From a virus, in IMG/VR virus record IMGVR_UViG_3300034198_013112, positions 1-38,163 of that record: a stretch of 38,163 nucleotides of DNA; one strand, given 5' to 3'. The position numbers and the translations under genes were made by a program. The notes under the pieces were generated by a model. It ran no database searches. It had not been told where the DNA came from and worked only from the letters and a program-made list of their open reading frames with translations. Shown here one piece after another: positions 24,922 to 34,943 of the stretch (within the stretch, counting starts at the first letter, position 1; the number at the start of each line of letters is the position of its first letter).

Positions 24922-26115
24922 ATGCATAACTTATGTCTTTCGATGATCGTGAAGAATGAATCTCATATCATTCTTGAATGTCTAAACTCTATATACAAAG
25001 AGATTGATTATTGGGTAATCGTTGATACTGGATCAACGGACAATACCAAGGAAATCATTACAAATTTCTTTAAGGAGAAAAATATTCCAGGCGAACTTCA
25101 TGAACGCCCATGGATATCATTCGGCCATAATAGAACAGAAGCACTTGATCTATGTAAGGGTAAAGCACATTATGCATTTATGATCGATGCTGATGATTAT
25201 CTGGTTGGTTCTCTTGGTTTTAAGCCAGATTTAAATATTGATGGATACATTCTCAGGATGGGTCGAGAAGAATTTTCTTGGTGGAGATCCCAGATATTCA
25301 AACTTGAATCCAACTGGAAATATGTTGGTGTTCTTCATGAATATGCTACTTGTGAAAAGCCAGATCCAGTTTTAGCAAAACTTGGTGGTAATTATAGAGT
25401 TGTTGCTCGTACTGCTGGTGCTAGAAATATTGGTATAACTCCAATAGAAAAATATACAAGAGATGCAGAGGTTCTGGAAAAAGCCCTTGAAATGGAACCA
25501 GGAAATGTCAGATATCAGTTTTATCTGGCACAATCTTATTTTGATTCACAGCAATGGGAAAAGGCAGAAGAGGCATATAGAAAACGAGTGGAAATGGGTG
25601 GTTGGGAAGAAGAAGTTTACTATTCCTACTATAGAATAGCAGTAACCAAATCCATGATGAATGACCCATGGCAAGAAATAATGTCTGCATTTTTAGATGC
25701 ATTTAATGCTCGTCCAAGTCGAGCAGAACCATTATTCCACATAGCACAAATTTATAGAATGAAGTTCAACAAACCAGCCTTGGCATATCTGTTTGCTAGA
25801 ATGGCTTCCGAAATTCCATATCCAGGAAATGATATTCTCTTTGTTCCTGATATAATCTATAAATTTGGTATTTTGGACGAGGTTGCTTCGACTGCATATT
25901 ATGCTGGAAATCCACTCGTTGGACATGCAGCCTGCATGAAGTTATTGAAGGAAAATCGTGTTCCAGCTTCTGAAGTCGAAAGAATTCAAAGAAATCTTCA
26001 GCAGTATGAACAAATAATAGCACAAATGCAACAGATAGCACATCAGCAACATAAAGAAGAAAACGAAAAACCAGAGCCAGAAAAGAAAAAGAAAAAATTC
26101 AAAGAACGAAAGTGA
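24922..26115 (+). CDS. GT2 glycosyltransferase with TPR repeats
   Basis: A 397-residue protein. Residues 1-170 are a GT2 domain: LCLSMIVKNE (4-13), VDTGSTDNT (34-42) and MIDADDYL (87-94) are the nucleotide-sugar and metal-binding segments. Residues 175-300 contain TPR-like repeats (KALEMEPGNVRYQFYLAQSY; EKAEEAYRKRVEMG) that could hold an acceptor protein. The tail is Glu/Lys/Gln-rich and ends PEPEKKKKKFKERK. It has its own late promoter and a terminator right after it, so it is a single-gene late unit just before the fibre genes. Such architecture fits a protein glycosyltransferase acting on virion proteins, which is inference. Confidence 0.8.
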   Translation: MHNLCLSMIVKNESHIILECLNSIYKEIDYWVIVDTGSTDNTKEIITNFFKEKNIPGELHERPWISFGHNRTEALDLCKGKAHYAFMIDADDYLVGSLGFKPDLNIDGYILRMGREEFSWWRSQIFKLESNWKYVGVLHEYATCEKPDPVLAKLGGNYRVVARTAGARNIGITPIEKYTRDAEVLEKALEMEPGNVRYQFYLAQSYFDSQQWEKAEEAYRKRVEMGGWEEEVYYSYYRIAVTKSMMNDPWQEIMSAFLDAFNARPSRAEPLFHIAQIYRMKFNKPALAYLFARMASEIPYPGNDILFVPDIIYKFGILDEVASTAYYAGNPLVGHAACMKLLKENRVPASEVERIQRNLQQYEQIIAQMQQIAHQQHKEENEKPEPEKKKKKFKERK

Positions 26116-26119
26116 ATTT

Positions 26120-26145
26120 AGGCTCCAGTAAAATGGAGCCTTTTT
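26120..26145 (+). terminator. Rho-independent terminator closing the glycan island
   Basis: GGCTCCA (26121-26127) and TGGAGCC (26134-26140) form a 7-bp stem with a GTAAAA loop, extended by A-T at the base, and are followed by TTTTT. It begins 5 nt after the GT2-TPR stop. Confidence 0.88.
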
Positions 26146-26147
26146 CA

Positions 26148-26155
26148 TATAAATA
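26148..26155 (+). promoter_or_regulatory. T4-type late promoter TATAAATA before the first fibre gene
   Basis: An exact late box just after the terminator. The predicted start is about 26161, four nt before the ATG at 26165, leaving an almost absent leader with no Shine-Dalgarno sequence. Confidence 0.83.
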
Positions 26156-26164
26156 CTGAAATAA

Positions 26165-28639
26165 ATGGCTTTTAATTTTCCATCAAATCCAATAATCGGA
26201 GCTAGTTATTCACATGAAGATGTGACATGGGATTATAACGGTTATGCATGGGAAAAAAGATGCTGTGGTATTACTGGTGGATTGACTGGTAGTGGTTTAG
26301 GACCAACAGGGCCAACAGGACCAACAGGTCCAACAGGACCAACAGGACCAACAGGACCAACAGGACCAGTTGGTCCAACTGGAACATTTACGGGATTTTA
26401 TGTTTCAAATTTAAATGGATTTAGTGGTGGTATTACATTAGCGGCTGGATCAAATATATCCATAACTTCAAATCAAAATATAATAACAATAAATTCTGAA
26501 TCTATGTATGGGGTTAGTGGTGCAATTTATGCATCTAATCTTGCAACAGGTCTTTTATATGGTGGTCTTCTTACAATAAATGCTGGAAATTCAGCATGGT
26601 TTGATATAACAGCTGGTCATGGGCAAATTCATTTTGCTGGGGCTTCATTGACGGCAGATCCAGCACCTACATTGACTTATGTTTATTGGCCTGGGCAGAC
26701 TGGAGTGACTTTATCTGGTCTTACAATGCAAGATACAACATGGTTGTATGTGGATAATACTGGATCTTTAAAACAAAGATCAGGTTATTATACTGATGAT
26801 CAAATAGAAAATAATATTATAATTGGTGCTCTTGTTCATCCAAGTCGCTCTTATATAAATCTTGCAAGAACCATTCCAAATGTCGCATATGCAACTGATA
26901 AACAATATGAACAGTTTATTCGAGGATTTGGGCCTATTAAGACATCTGGGCATACAATTCAATTAAATGGTGCAAATTTAAAATTGAATCGTACATCTGG
27001 CACGGCATTTATGCTTGGTAGAAACTACAAAAATGATCCAAATAATCCAAGTATAGTTTCTGATATTGCAAAGACTGATTGTTTATTTTATCGCTATTAT
27101 AGGAATGGATCTGGTGGATTTACTACAGTAATCAATCAAACAGCCATAGATCCTACAAAATATGATGATGGTACTGGAATTCTTAACACAGTTCCACTTG
27201 GAAAATATACAATTCAGCGTATTTTCTTTTATCCAGGAACAACTGATATTTTAGGTGTTTATTATGGTAGATCCACATATGTTTCTATAGCGGAAGCAGC
27301 AGCAAATTTGAATTTTGAGGATTTTACTGAAATTGACAATTCGAAGACAAATGCAGTTTTATGTGGTTATTTGATTGTAAAGGCTGGTGCTACAAATTTA
27401 TCAAATACAAATGATGCAACATTAATACAGGCTGGAAGCTTTAGATCTACTACAAGTGGTGGTGGATCTATTGCAACAAAATTGGACGATTTGAGTGATG
27501 TCACTATAATAACAGTAACTGATGATGATGTTCTTATTTACGATACAGCATCAACACAGTGGTTGAATACTCCTATTAAACACATAGCAGTTTCTTCATA
27601 TAATGGAAGAACTGGTGCTGTTCAAGGAGTATCTGCTGCTGTTGCTGGAACAGGTATATCGGTTTCTGGATCAACGGGTACAGTAACAATATCAAATACT
27701 GGCGTATTATCATTCAATGGTTCAACTGGAGCAATTGTAGGTGTTTCTTCTATAAATGGATTTACTGGAGCAGTTTCAATAACATATGCTCCAGCAGCAA
27801 CAATAACATCAAGTAATTCAAGTTCCACTGCATATCCAATATTTGCATTTGGGCCTGGAAATACTGGTCTTTATATGGATAATGTGACCACTCCATTGTC
27901 ATATGTTCCTTCATCGGGAACCATGACCGCAAGAACATTCACAGCAACTTCTGGAGTCTTGAGTTTATCTTTGAATGCACCTTCTGGTGTAATTTCGGTG
28001 AATGATGGTTCTGATATTTCTGCATTCGGTTCATATAACATATCTCATAATGGTACACAACCATTTGATATTTCATCCATTGTCGGAGTAAATGTTTCTG
28101 GAATATTCAGCGTAACAGATCCAACCAATACTTATACATATACTTTCCCACAGACAAACGGATCAAATGGTCAGATGTTGACCACCAATGGAGCTGGAAC
28201 TCTTTCTTGGAATACACCAGTAAAATTAGATGCGGCTCAGACATTCACCGCTACACAAAAATTCAGTGCTGGAATAACAGTTGGAAGTGGAGCTACATTT
28301 AATTCATATGTCAGTGCTGATACTGGATATAGAGTAACTGCATCTGCAATCAATAACCAAACAGGGACTACATATTCTCTGCTTTCAACTGATGATGGAA
28401 AAATAATTGTAGTAAATAGTGGATCTTCTCATACATTAACTGTTCCCTCTGGATTACCCATAGGATTTAACTGCACTGTCATTCAAATAGGTGCGGGTCA
28501 AGTTGGAATTACAAAAGGTTCTGGAGTTACTTTGAACAGTTTTGGTAGCAAATATAATCTTGCTGGTCAACATGCAGCTGCAAGTATCATAGGATATACC
28601 AGTAATATCTTCAATGTTGCTGGAGGATTGACTGGATGA
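26165..28639 (+). CDS. Collagen-like tail fibre or spike protein 1
   Basis: An 824-residue virion protein. It opens with NFPSNPIIGASYSHEDVTWDYNGYAWEK, the F-P-x-N-P...W-x-x-N-G-x-x-W module found at the start of many phage fibre proteins. Nine GPT/GPV triplets follow (46-72), a collagen-like trimerising stalk. The middle (about 100-430) has beta-rich segments. Residues 479-545 hold repeated NGxTGAV units shared with the gene at 29534. The end (about 735-824) with DDGKIIVVNSGSSHTLTVPS and IGAGQVGITKGSGVTL is a common phage C-terminal module. It has a late promoter and ends with ATGA coupling. Host receptor or glycan binding is inferred. Confidence 0.82.
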   Translation: MAFNFPSNPIIGASYSHEDVTWDYNGYAWEKRCCGITGGLTGSGLGPTGPTGPTGPTGPTGPTGPTGPVGPTGTFTGFYVSNLNGFSGGITLAAGSNISITSNQNIITINSESMYGVSGAIYASNLATGLLYGGLLTINAGNSAWFDITAGHGQIHFAGASLTADPAPTLTYVYWPGQTGVTLSGLTMQDTTWLYVDNTGSLKQRSGYYTDDQIENNIIIGALVHPSRSYINLARTIPNVAYATDKQYEQFIRGFGPIKTSGHTIQLNGANLKLNRTSGTAFMLGRNYKNDPNNPSIVSDIAKTDCLFYRYYRNGSGGFTTVINQTAIDPTKYDDGTGILNTVPLGKYTIQRIFFYPGTTDILGVYYGRSTYVSIAEAAANLNFEDFTEIDNSKTNAVLCGYLIVKAGATNLSNTNDATLIQAGSFRSTTSGGGSIATKLDDLSDVTIITVTDDDVLIYDTASTQWLNTPIKHIAVSSYNGRTGAVQGVSAAVAGTGISVSGSTGTVTISNTGVLSFNGSTGAIVGVSSINGFTGAVSITYAPAATITSSNSSSTAYPIFAFGPGNTGLYMDNVTTPLSYVPSSGTMTARTFTATSGVLSLSLNAPSGVISVNDGSDISAFGSYNISHNGTQPFDISSIVGVNVSGIFSVTDPTNTYTYTFPQTNGSNGQMLTTNGAGTLSWNTPVKLDAAQTFTATQKFSAGITVGSGATFNSYVSADTGYRVTASAINNQTGTTYSLLSTDDGKIIVVNSGSSHTLTVPSGLPIGFNCTVIQIGAGQVGITKGSGVTLNSFGSKYNLAGQHAAASIIGYTSNIFNVAGGLTG
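26300..26380 (+). repeat. Collagen-like GPT tandem repeat, nine 9-nt units
   Basis: Nine consecutive 9-nt units, mostly GGACCAACA with a few third-base changes, encode seven Gly-Pro-Thr triplets, then Gly-Pro-Val and Gly-Pro-Thr. The near identity of the units suggests recent expansion by slippage; it is a coding repeat and not a CRISPR array. Confidence 0.95.
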
Positions 28640-29073
28640 TAATTCCAAGTTTTTTACCAGGAATGATCAGCCCAATATTGCAAATTCAGACTGCTGCGGG
28701 TGGTGGTGGGTCTGATGTGACTCCTGCTGCTGTAAATTGGGGAGATATAAGTGTTGCTGGTACTAGATACACCACTCAACAAATAACTTCTATTTCCTCC
28801 TCCATAACAGTTCAACTAACTGCATCGGGTACTCCAGGTACTAGATTATGGTATAAGATAGATACAACAGGACCAATTTATACTACGGGTACCCCTACAT
28901 CGTATGGGTTTACGCAGATAACATCCTTTCCAATAAATATAACTGTTAATAATAATGAATATCTTTCATTTGGAATGGCTTCTGCTGTCAATAGAGGATC
29001 TTCATCCACTATAACTGTAACCAATACCAGTGATTCGAATACAGTTCTTGATACCTTTTTAATATCATTTTAA
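28636..29073 (+). CDS. Small virion protein of unknown role
   Basis: A 145-residue protein. The start is MIIPSFLPGMISPILQIQTAAGGGGSDV, a short hydrophobic part and a Gly-rich linker, then a Ser/Thr-rich beta-sandwich-like part (TTQQITSISSSITVQLTAS...NNNEYLSFGMAS...STITVTNTSDSNTVLDTFLIS). This pattern is common in small phage fibre-associated proteins. It overlaps the preceding fibre gene by ATGA and is followed by a late promoter. I do not recognise a family. Confidence 0.6.
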   Translation: MIIPSFLPGMISPILQIQTAAGGGGSDVTPAAVNWGDISVAGTRYTTQQITSISSSITVQLTASGTPGTRLWYKIDTTGPIYTTGTPTSYGFTQITSFPINITVNNNEYLSFGMASAVNRGSSSTITVTNTSDSNTVLDTFLISF

Positions 29074-29076
29074 TGG

Positions 29077-29084
29077 TATAAATA
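29077..29084 (+). promoter_or_regulatory. T4-type late promoter TATAAATA before 29100
   Basis: An exact late box 3 nt after the preceding stop. The predicted start is about 29090, within GGAG (29089-29092), so the leader is about 10 nt and begins with its Shine-Dalgarno sequence, 7 nt before the ATG. Confidence 0.83.
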
Positions 29085-29099
29085 TCTCGGAGAAATTAT

Positions 29100-29534
29100 A
29101 TGCCAGCAGCAAGATACGACATATACGCCGAACAAGGCTCGACCTTCAAACTTCATTTGCAGTACAAATATACTGGGGGTACTGGAATTGATTTGGCAAA
29201 TTTTTCTGGAGAAATGCAAGTTCGTCGGTCATCTAAGGATGATAAAGTTGTATTATACCTGTCAAATTCTGGTTTAACTGGTGGTGGAATTACTGGAGAA
29301 TTTACACCTGGAATAGATGGTATTGCTGGTATTGGCGGTATAAGTTTCAATACCTCAATTGCTGGTTTGACTGGATCTACTGGTGGAATATTGATCAAAA
29401 TAGATAAAACAACTATGAAAAATGTGCCAGCAGGAAAACATTTTTATGATTTTGAACTAACAAATACAATAAATGAAACCTCACGATTATTTGAAGGGAC
29501 TTTTGAAGTTTCTAGAGAAATAACGAGATCTTAA
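29100..29534 (+). CDS. Small fibre-associated structural protein
   Basis: A 144-residue protein beginning [23 protein letters not shown], a pattern (YDIYxEQGxTF) I have seen at the start of small structural proteins next to fibres in T4-like phages and cyanophages; [18 protein letters not shown] is the usual next segment. Two Gly-rich loops ([32 protein letters not shown]) interrupt the beta structure, and the C-terminal FYDFELTN...[13 protein letters not shown] closes it. A role in fibre attachment or assembly is inferred. Its stop shares a base with the next ATG (TAATG). Confidence 0.65.
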   Translation: MPAARYDIYAEQGSTFKLHLQYKYTGGTGIDLANFSGEMQVRRSSKDDKVVLYLSNSGLTGGGITGEFTPGIDGIAGIGGISFNTSIAGLTGSTGGILIKIDKTTMKNVPAGKHFYDFELTNTINETSRLFEGTFEVSREITRS

Positions 29535-32500
29535 TGGCCGAAGAAAAAACAATACTTGTAGTAACACAGTTAAAAGAAACTGATTCTGAGATTACACCAA
29601 ATAATCTCAATAATTTAGTTGTCAATAATCAAGCTTCATCTACAGTATTGATTGCACAACCATTAGGTCCAGCAACCGCTGGAGGTGTTGGTCCACAGGG
29701 ATTGCAGGGAGTAACTGGAGCCACAGGACCAACTGGAAATAATGGTATAGATGGTTTATCTGGATTTGGATATACTGGTATTGTAATTGAAAATGGATTT
29801 TTAAAGATCAGGCCAGTTGATAATTTTGGTATTGCTGGTGCGACTTTAATTCTTGGATATGTAATTGGTGCTACTGGTTCTGTTGGTGCCACAGGTGCCA
29901 CAGGTAATATTGGTTTTACTGGTTCAACTGGTGCCACAGGTGCCACAGGTGCTACTGGTTCAACTGGTTCAACTGGTGCCACAGGTGCCACTGGTCCTGT
30001 TGGTGATTATGTAATATCAATTTCTGGTTTAACTGGTATTAACAATCTTTATGGTGGTCCTGGAATTGTGTATGAGATAACAGGAACTACTCATGCATTT
30101 AGAATAAATTATGCATTTGCTGGATATACTGGATTGACTCTAGCCACAGTGACGACTGCTTCCACAAGTGATAAGGTTTTATTACAAAGAAAACCAAATG
30201 ACAAGATGGAATTGATTACTGTTGGTAATCTTCTTAATACTGCATATGCAAATGCTCCAACTGATATACCAGGAACATTATCATCAACATATAAATTTGC
30301 ATTTTTTGATTCTTCTGGAAATCAATATACATCTTCATTTACAAATGTAAGTGATCAGGTAACACAAAATACTGTAAAATCTTTGAATGGTGCTACTGGA
30401 AATCTAAGTGCTGTCACATCAATTAATGGATGTACTGGAGCAATTGGAATAACTGGCACTATAAACGAAATTGAAGTCACAGGCCCATGCCCTACTATTG
30501 TAATTGGATTACCAAATTATGTTGTAATTCCAAATTTAAATATAACTGGAGGAATAACTGCTCCAAATATAGTAACATCTGTCAATGGTCAAACTGGTGC
30601 TGTTACAATTAGTGCTGGTGTGACTGGAATTGTTGCTGGAACTGGAATAATAGTATCAGGTCAAACAGGCAATATCACCATAACAAATAATGGTGTTCTT
30701 TCAATCAATGGTTCAACTGGTGCAATAACCAATGTAGCAAGAACAAATACTTCTCAATCCTTTTCTGGAACTCAATTATTTCCAACTGGAATTTCTGCGA
30801 CAAACGCTACATTTACTAGTGGTGGAAGTGTTGCTTTTGCTGGACCAGTAATTGCAACTAATACATTTCAAATCAATAATTCAACTGGAAAATTAACACT
30901 TGCTTCCCCTGGTATATCTGATTATGGAAAATTAGAAATACAGAATATTGATGTAATATCAGAAATAATTTCCACATCAACAATAATTCCAAATGTAAAT
31001 CAATCTACAAATTTAACACATACATTACCAACTACAAGTGGTAGTCTTCTTAACACAAATTCTTCATATGTAAGTTCATTCAACGGTAAAATTGGTGCTG
31101 TTCAAGGAGTATCTGCTGCTGTTGCTGGTACTGGTATATCTGTATCTGGTGCTACTGGTAGTGTGACAATTACAAATACTGGTGTAAGATCATTTAATGG
31201 TTTAACTGGAGCAGTAACTGGTGTATCTTCTGTAAATGGCCAGACTGGTGATGTTACTATTTCCAGTACTTCTGGTACTGGTGTGACTGGAATTGTTGCT
31301 GGCACTGGAATTTCAATATCTGGACAAACTGGTAATGTTACAGTAACAAATACTGGGATTCTTTCAATAAATGGATCTACTGGCGCAATAACAAATGTTG
31401 CTTTTACAGATAACGCAAATAACTTTTCAGTAGAACAAGTATTTAATGCTGGGCTTGTAACAGATTATGTTACAACAGATGCAAATACACAAGTATTAAC
31501 TTTATCAACAGGTGCAGATAACTTTAGTCGTATTACTATTCATGGCACAGAAGAATATGAGACTATTGATTATGTCACTAATAATTTTATTTTGTCGCAA
31601 TATAAACGCCCTGGTATTGCTGGTATTACTTTTTTGTTTGCTGATAATAATGGGTATTCAAGATATTTTAATATTTACAAGGATAACAGTTTAGATGACA
31701 CTGCATGGATAGTAGAGGGTGCAAGTGATGATGCATTTGGAACTCCATTAAATATAGATGATAAACTTATCATAAATTTTCCTTATCTTAAATTTATTTC
31801 TAATGGGGCAACATTTACTGGAAATATATACGCTCCAAATATCGTAACATCCGTCAATGGTCAAACTGGTGATGTTACAGTGACTGGTTCTGGAAGTACT
31901 AATAGCATTACAGAGACTATTGATTTTTCTGAAAATACCAACAATCTGGCATTTACAATTATTGGTTTAAATACCTCAAATAAAATCTACTCAATCGATC
32001 ATATCGTTGGTAAAACTGCATCATTGCAAAATCAATCTGGATCTGTTGTTGTGTCTGGTACTGTTCAATCTGCTACAACATATTGGAGTGGAATAAAAAA
32101 TGGTGATGGAACAACAGGTTCATTTGTAAATCCAATAAACAGATATGCAGATATTGTAATATCTCCACCATTTACCAATGGATATACGGCTGGTTATCTT
32201 TCAGGATTGAATTTAACTGTATTTGGTGACAACAATATCTACACCAGACTTTTTGGAAGCGGAATATCTGGTGATGGATTTACCGCAGGAGTTGTTTTTG
32301 GTGGTGGAGTGACTTATACTTTAACTGGTCTAACTCTATTCCACACAGAAAGTACATATGTTATCAAAACAATAACTGGAAAATCGTGGGTTTCTGCCGA
32401 TTCATACATAACATGTAAATGTCTCGGTCTTACGACAGCGGACCATGATGCAGAAGATGCCATCCTAGAAGGTGTTAAGTTTGAGATAAATAATATAGTA

Positions 32501-32581
32501 GCAGGAGATGGATTCGATATTATCGGTCATGCTCCTGATGGAACATATGGAAAATACAAAATTAAATGTTTGGGACAATAA
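29534..32581 (+). CDS. Collagen-like tail fibre protein 2
   Basis: The largest protein in the window, 1015 residues. Residues 1-50 form the attachment part ([19 protein letters not shown]). Collagen-like stretches occur at about 52-75 ([16 protein letters not shown]) and 112-156 (GATGSVG to GPVG). The middle is built from repeated [28 protein letters not shown] and [10 protein letters not shown] units, several also present in the fibre at 26165. The last 200 residues (about 790-1015) form a separate end domain with two Cys in TCKCLG and [17 protein letters not shown] receptor-binding fibre is inferred. Different ends with common stalks suggest modular exchange. Confidence 0.82.
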   Translation: MAEEKTILVVTQLKETDSEITPNNLNNLVVNNQASSTVLIAQPLGPATAGGVGPQGLQGVTGATGPTGNNGIDGLSGFGYTGIVIENGFLKIRPVDNFGIAGATLILGYVIGATGSVGATGATGNIGFTGSTGATGATGATGSTGSTGATGATGPVGDYVISISGLTGINNLYGGPGIVYEITGTTHAFRINYAFAGYTGLTLATVTTASTSDKVLLQRKPNDKMELITVGNLLNTAYANAPTDIPGTLSSTYKFAFFDSSGNQYTSSFTNVSDQVTQNTVKSLNGATGNLSAVTSINGCTGAIGITGTINEIEVTGPCPTIVIGLPNYVVIPNLNITGGITAPNIVTSVNGQTGAVTISAGVTGIVAGTGIIVSGQTGNITITNNGVLSINGSTGAITNVARTNTSQSFSGTQLFPTGISATNATFTSGGSVAFAGPVIATNTFQINNSTGKLTLASPGISDYGKLEIQNIDVISEIISTSTIIPNVNQSTNLTHTLPTTSGSLLNTNSSYVSSFNGKIGAVQGVSAAVAGTGISVSGATGSVTITNTGVRSFNGLTGAVTGVSSVNGQTGDVTISSTSGTGVTGIVAGTGISISGQTGNVTVTNTGILSINGSTGAITNVAFTDNANNFSVEQVFNAGLVTDYVTTDANTQVLTLSTGADNFSRITIHGTEEYETIDYVTNNFILSQYKRPGIAGITFLFADNNGYSRYFNIYKDNSLDDTAWIVEGASDDAFGTPLNIDDKLIINFPYLKFISNGATFTGNIYAPNIVTSVNGQTGDVTVTGSGSTNSITETIDFSENTNNLAFTIIGLNTSNKIYSIDHIVGKTASLQNQSGSVVVSGTVQSATTYWSGIKNGDGTTGSFVNPINRYADIVISPPFTNGYTAGYLSGLNLTVFGDNNIYTRLFGSGISGDGFTAGVVFGGGVTYTLTGLTLFHTESTYVIKTITGKSWVSADSYITCKCLGLTTADHDAEDAILEGVKFEINNIVAGDGFDIIGHAPDGTYGKYKIKCLGQ
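29867..30001 (+). repeat. Collagen-like GAT/GST tandem repeat
   Basis: Forty-five codons of Gly-X-Thr/Y triplets ([13 protein letters not shown] through GATGPVG), in 9-nt units such as GGTGCCACA and GGTTCAACT. Several exact 9-nt copies are adjacent, suggesting repeat expansion and contraction. It encodes the second stalk of fibre 2. Confidence 0.93.
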
Positions 32582-32592
32582 GGAGATACTAG

Positions 32593-34092
32593 ATGGGTGT
32601 TAATATCAAGAGTGGAAATAATTCAGCTGGTTTAGCAAATGTCAGTTCCACATATGAACTTCAAGTAACCACACCACAGGAACAGGCAAATGCTGGTTTT
32701 GTTCAACTCAGTTCCGAAATAGATGATGGAACTGTTCTGGGAACACGAACCAATCTTGCATTAGAAGCTTCTGACGATTATCGTCTTCGTGTTGGTGTTG
32801 ACCAGACTCTTTTTAATATGTCTTTTGAAGGTACGACTGTTCCCAGTGGACATTTCCAGCAAGTCACTGCTACTGCCACTGTTACGCAACTTAGTAACTT
32901 TATGATCGTCAACGGTGGTTCTTCCACCACTTCTGGACAGGGTGCTTATATCCGCACATATCGTCACTTTCCGTCATTCGGAACATATCCGACTTATGTC
33001 GATATGTGGATTCGTGAAGTAACTCCAACTGCTGTAAATGCTATTTCTGAATGGGGTCTTTTGTATCTTACAGCAGTTGCAACACAGACTCCACTTGACG
33101 GTGTATTTTTCCGTAGACTTTCTGGTGGTGGTCTTCGTGCAGTCATCAACAATAACGGTACTGAAACCGAATATACAATAGATGTAACCAATGTTCCTTC
33201 CCGTGATGGTATAGGTGTTTATGATCCAACGGAAGTCAGTCATTATCTGATTGCATTCCACAACGATGTCGTTCGTTTCTGGATCAATGATATATTGGTT
33301 GCAACAATTGATTGTCCCAATAATCAGGCAGCATTCATTTCGGGTACAAACATTCCCCTTGGCTTCCGTGTTCTCAATATTAATACCGTAACTCCATCTG
33401 CTCGTCAATTACAGATTGGTTTCTTGAATGTAGGTATAGGAGATCAGAATACCAGTAAACCATGGTCACATGCAATGGTTGGTGGCGGTCAAGGTGCATA
33501 TCAGACTCAAGTTGGTTCTGCCGTTGGTCCAACTGTTACTCGCGGTGCTGCACCAGCTGGTTGGGTTACTTCTGGTACTGCCCGTGCTGCTGGTTCATGG
33601 GTTGCAACATCTGGTCCTGCTACAGCAACATTGGGTGGAATGTTTGTCACACCAGCAATGTCAACATTGACTTCCGATGCTGATTATCCGATCTTTGCAT
33701 ATCAGGTTCCTACTGGTACTGCCACACTTCCAGGAAAGACATTATATGTTACTGGTATTCGTGTTGGTGAAGGGTATATCAGTACCGCTACACCAGTTCC
33801 TATGCAATTGACATATATCGTCACTGTTGGAGGAACAGCAGTAGCTACATCTTCTGCTGATTCAACAATTCAAGTTGCTCCCCGTGGTATTGTGGTGGGT
33901 AGTCATGGATTCCCCGCATTACCTACTGGTGTAACTGGTTCTGTATCAGCAGGATTTGAAGTAAACTTTAATTCTCCTTTAGTTTATCCAGCTGGTAGTT
34001 ATTTTACTTTTGTAGCTAGACCATTTGGTACTGTTGCAGCAAATACACTAGTAGTTTCGAGTAGTCTTTCAGTCAATGGATATTTTGAATAA
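32593..34092 (+). CDS. Phage virion structural protein, fibre cluster
   Basis: A 499-residue protein. The N-terminus GVNIKSGNNSAGLANVSSTYELQVTTPQ and the AGFVQLSSEIDDGTVLG segment occur in structural proteins of diverse phages. Residues 80-275 (FNMSFEGTTVPSGHF to LQIGFLNVGIGDQ) look like a lectin-type beta sandwich. The second half (about 300-499) is Ala/Gly/Thr-rich with KTLYVTGIRVGE and a YPAGSYFTFVARPFG ending. AAGGAGAT stands upstream of the ATG. GC content is noticeably higher than in the glycan island and codon use resembles gp23, which suggests high expression. It is probably an abundant decoration or fibre protein. Confidence 0.7.
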   Translation: MGVNIKSGNNSAGLANVSSTYELQVTTPQEQANAGFVQLSSEIDDGTVLGTRTNLALEASDDYRLRVGVDQTLFNMSFEGTTVPSGHFQQVTATATVTQLSNFMIVNGGSSTTSGQGAYIRTYRHFPSFGTYPTYVDMWIREVTPTAVNAISEWGLLYLTAVATQTPLDGVFFRRLSGGGLRAVINNNGTETEYTIDVTNVPSRDGIGVYDPTEVSHYLIAFHNDVVRFWINDILVATIDCPNNQAAFISGTNIPLGFRVLNINTVTPSARQLQIGFLNVGIGDQNTSKPWSHAMVGGGQGAYQTQVGSAVGPTVTRGAAPAGWVTSGTARAAGSWVATSGPATATLGGMFVTPAMSTLTSDADYPIFAYQVPTGTATLPGKTLYVTGIRVGEGYISTATPVPMQLTYIVTVGGTAVATSSADSTIQVAPRGIVVGSHGFPALPTGVTGSVSAGFEVNFNSPLVYPAGSYFTFVARPFGTVAANTLVVSSSLSVNGYFE

Positions 34093-34370
34093 TGGCACTT
34101 GTAAAGAATATAAGCACAGAGTATGGAGTCTATGCTTCTTATTGGAAGATAACTGAGATTTCATTGAATCTTGATGGAAGTTGTGACTTTGTATTATCTG
34201 GTTATTTAAATAAAGAAACTAGAAATGGAAATCTTCTTCATCTTAAGAAAATAGAATTTCACATAGATCAACCAACAGTTGTTCAATATTTTCCTAGTGG
34301 AGTTGATCTTGCACAGGTTTATGCTTATCTCAAGACAACTGGTGAATTTGGTGGAGCAGAAGATATTTGA
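34092..34370 (+). CDS. Small unknown protein after the structural gene
   Basis: A 92-residue protein, MALVKNISTEYGVYASYWKI... followed by a beta-rich stretch (DFVLSGYLNKETR) and a helical end (GVDLAQVYAYLKTTGEF). This outline is common for small proteins beside fibre genes in phages, but I do not recognise a named family. It shares a base with the preceding stop (TAATG). The -35 box of the dut promoter overlaps its stop codon. Confidence 0.6.
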   Translation: MALVKNISTEYGVYASYWKITEISLNLDGSCDFVLSGYLNKETRNGNLLHLKKIEFHIDQPTVVQYFPSGVDLAQVYAYLKTTGEFGGAEDI

Positions 34371-34394
34371 CATGAAAATTAAATATGATATAAT
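34367..34394 (+). promoter_or_regulatory. Sigma-70-type promoter for dut
   Basis: TTGACA (34367-34372), 16 bp and TATAAT (34389-34394) preceded by TGA. Both hexamers are exact consensus. The predicted start is about 34401, the A of the dut ATG, so the transcript has no leader. It marks the switch from the late fibre block back to early-type genes. Confidence 0.82.
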
Positions 34395-34400
34395 TACATC

Positions 34401-34940
34401 ATGAATTTTTTAGAAAAAATAGTAAAAATATACAAATTATATCCAGATGTTCAAGACATATCGTTTGCTACTCAGCAATCGGCGTGTTTTGATATTTCCG
34501 CATATCTGCCATATCAAGCATCTGTCAGAGGTTATACCAAGGCAAATGATCCAATTGAAATGCTGAATGTTCAGGATACAGATGGAAAAAATTATATTGA
34601 AATTCCATCTGAGTGGAGAGTAATGATTCCAACTGGATTGATATTGGATATTCCAGAATATCATTGTATAAAGATCTATTCTAGGTCTGGTCTTTCCACC
34701 AAGAAGGGATTGAATCTCATCAATTCTGTTGGTATAATTGACTCCGATTATGTGGAGCAGTTGTACATTCCAATTTACAATAATTCTCAATCCAAGGCTA
34801 GAATCTACAATGGTGACAGAATTGCGCAAGGAAAATTGGAAATACTAGAATCTGCCCAGTACACATATATAAATGAAAGACCAACCAGAAAAAGTGATCG
34901 TGATGGTGGGTTTGGATCTACTGGAATTTCAGAAGGATAA
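34401..34940 (+). CDS. dut: dUTPase (dUTP pyrophosphatase)
   Basis: dUTPase hydrolyses dUTP to dUMP, which keeps uracil out of DNA and feeds thymidylate synthesis. All five motifs of the trimeric family are seen in this 179-residue protein: SACFDISA 27-34 (I), YSRSGL 93-98 (II), GIIDSDY 111-117 (III), GDRIAQ 138-143 (IV), DRDGGFGSTG 166-175 (V). An insertion of about 25 residues between motifs I and II (TKANDPIEMLNVQDTDGKN) makes it longer than the usual 150. T4 itself uses an all-alpha dCTP/dUTPase (gp56), so this is a non-T4 solution. It heads a short operon with the DUF1599-like gene and gene 43A. Confidence 0.95.
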   Translation: MNFLEKIVKIYKLYPDVQDISFATQQSACFDISAYLPYQASVRGYTKANDPIEMLNVQDTDGKNYIEIPSEWRVMIPTGLILDIPEYHCIKIYSRSGLSTKKGLNLINSVGIIDSDYVEQLYIPIYNNSQSKARIYNGDRIAQGKLEILESAQYTYINERPTRKSDRDGGFGSTGISEG

Positions 34941-34943
34941 ACA

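Noticed and set aside
26300-26380. Possible CRISPR array or regulatory tandem repeat
   Set aside because: The unit is 9 nt with no spacers and is in frame as Gly-Pro-Thr; it is a collagen-like coding repeat.
29629-29991. Antisense Pro/Val-rich ORF opposite the collagen repeat
   Set aside because: The Pro-Val repetition is just the reverse complement of Gly-Thr-Ala codons in fibre 2.
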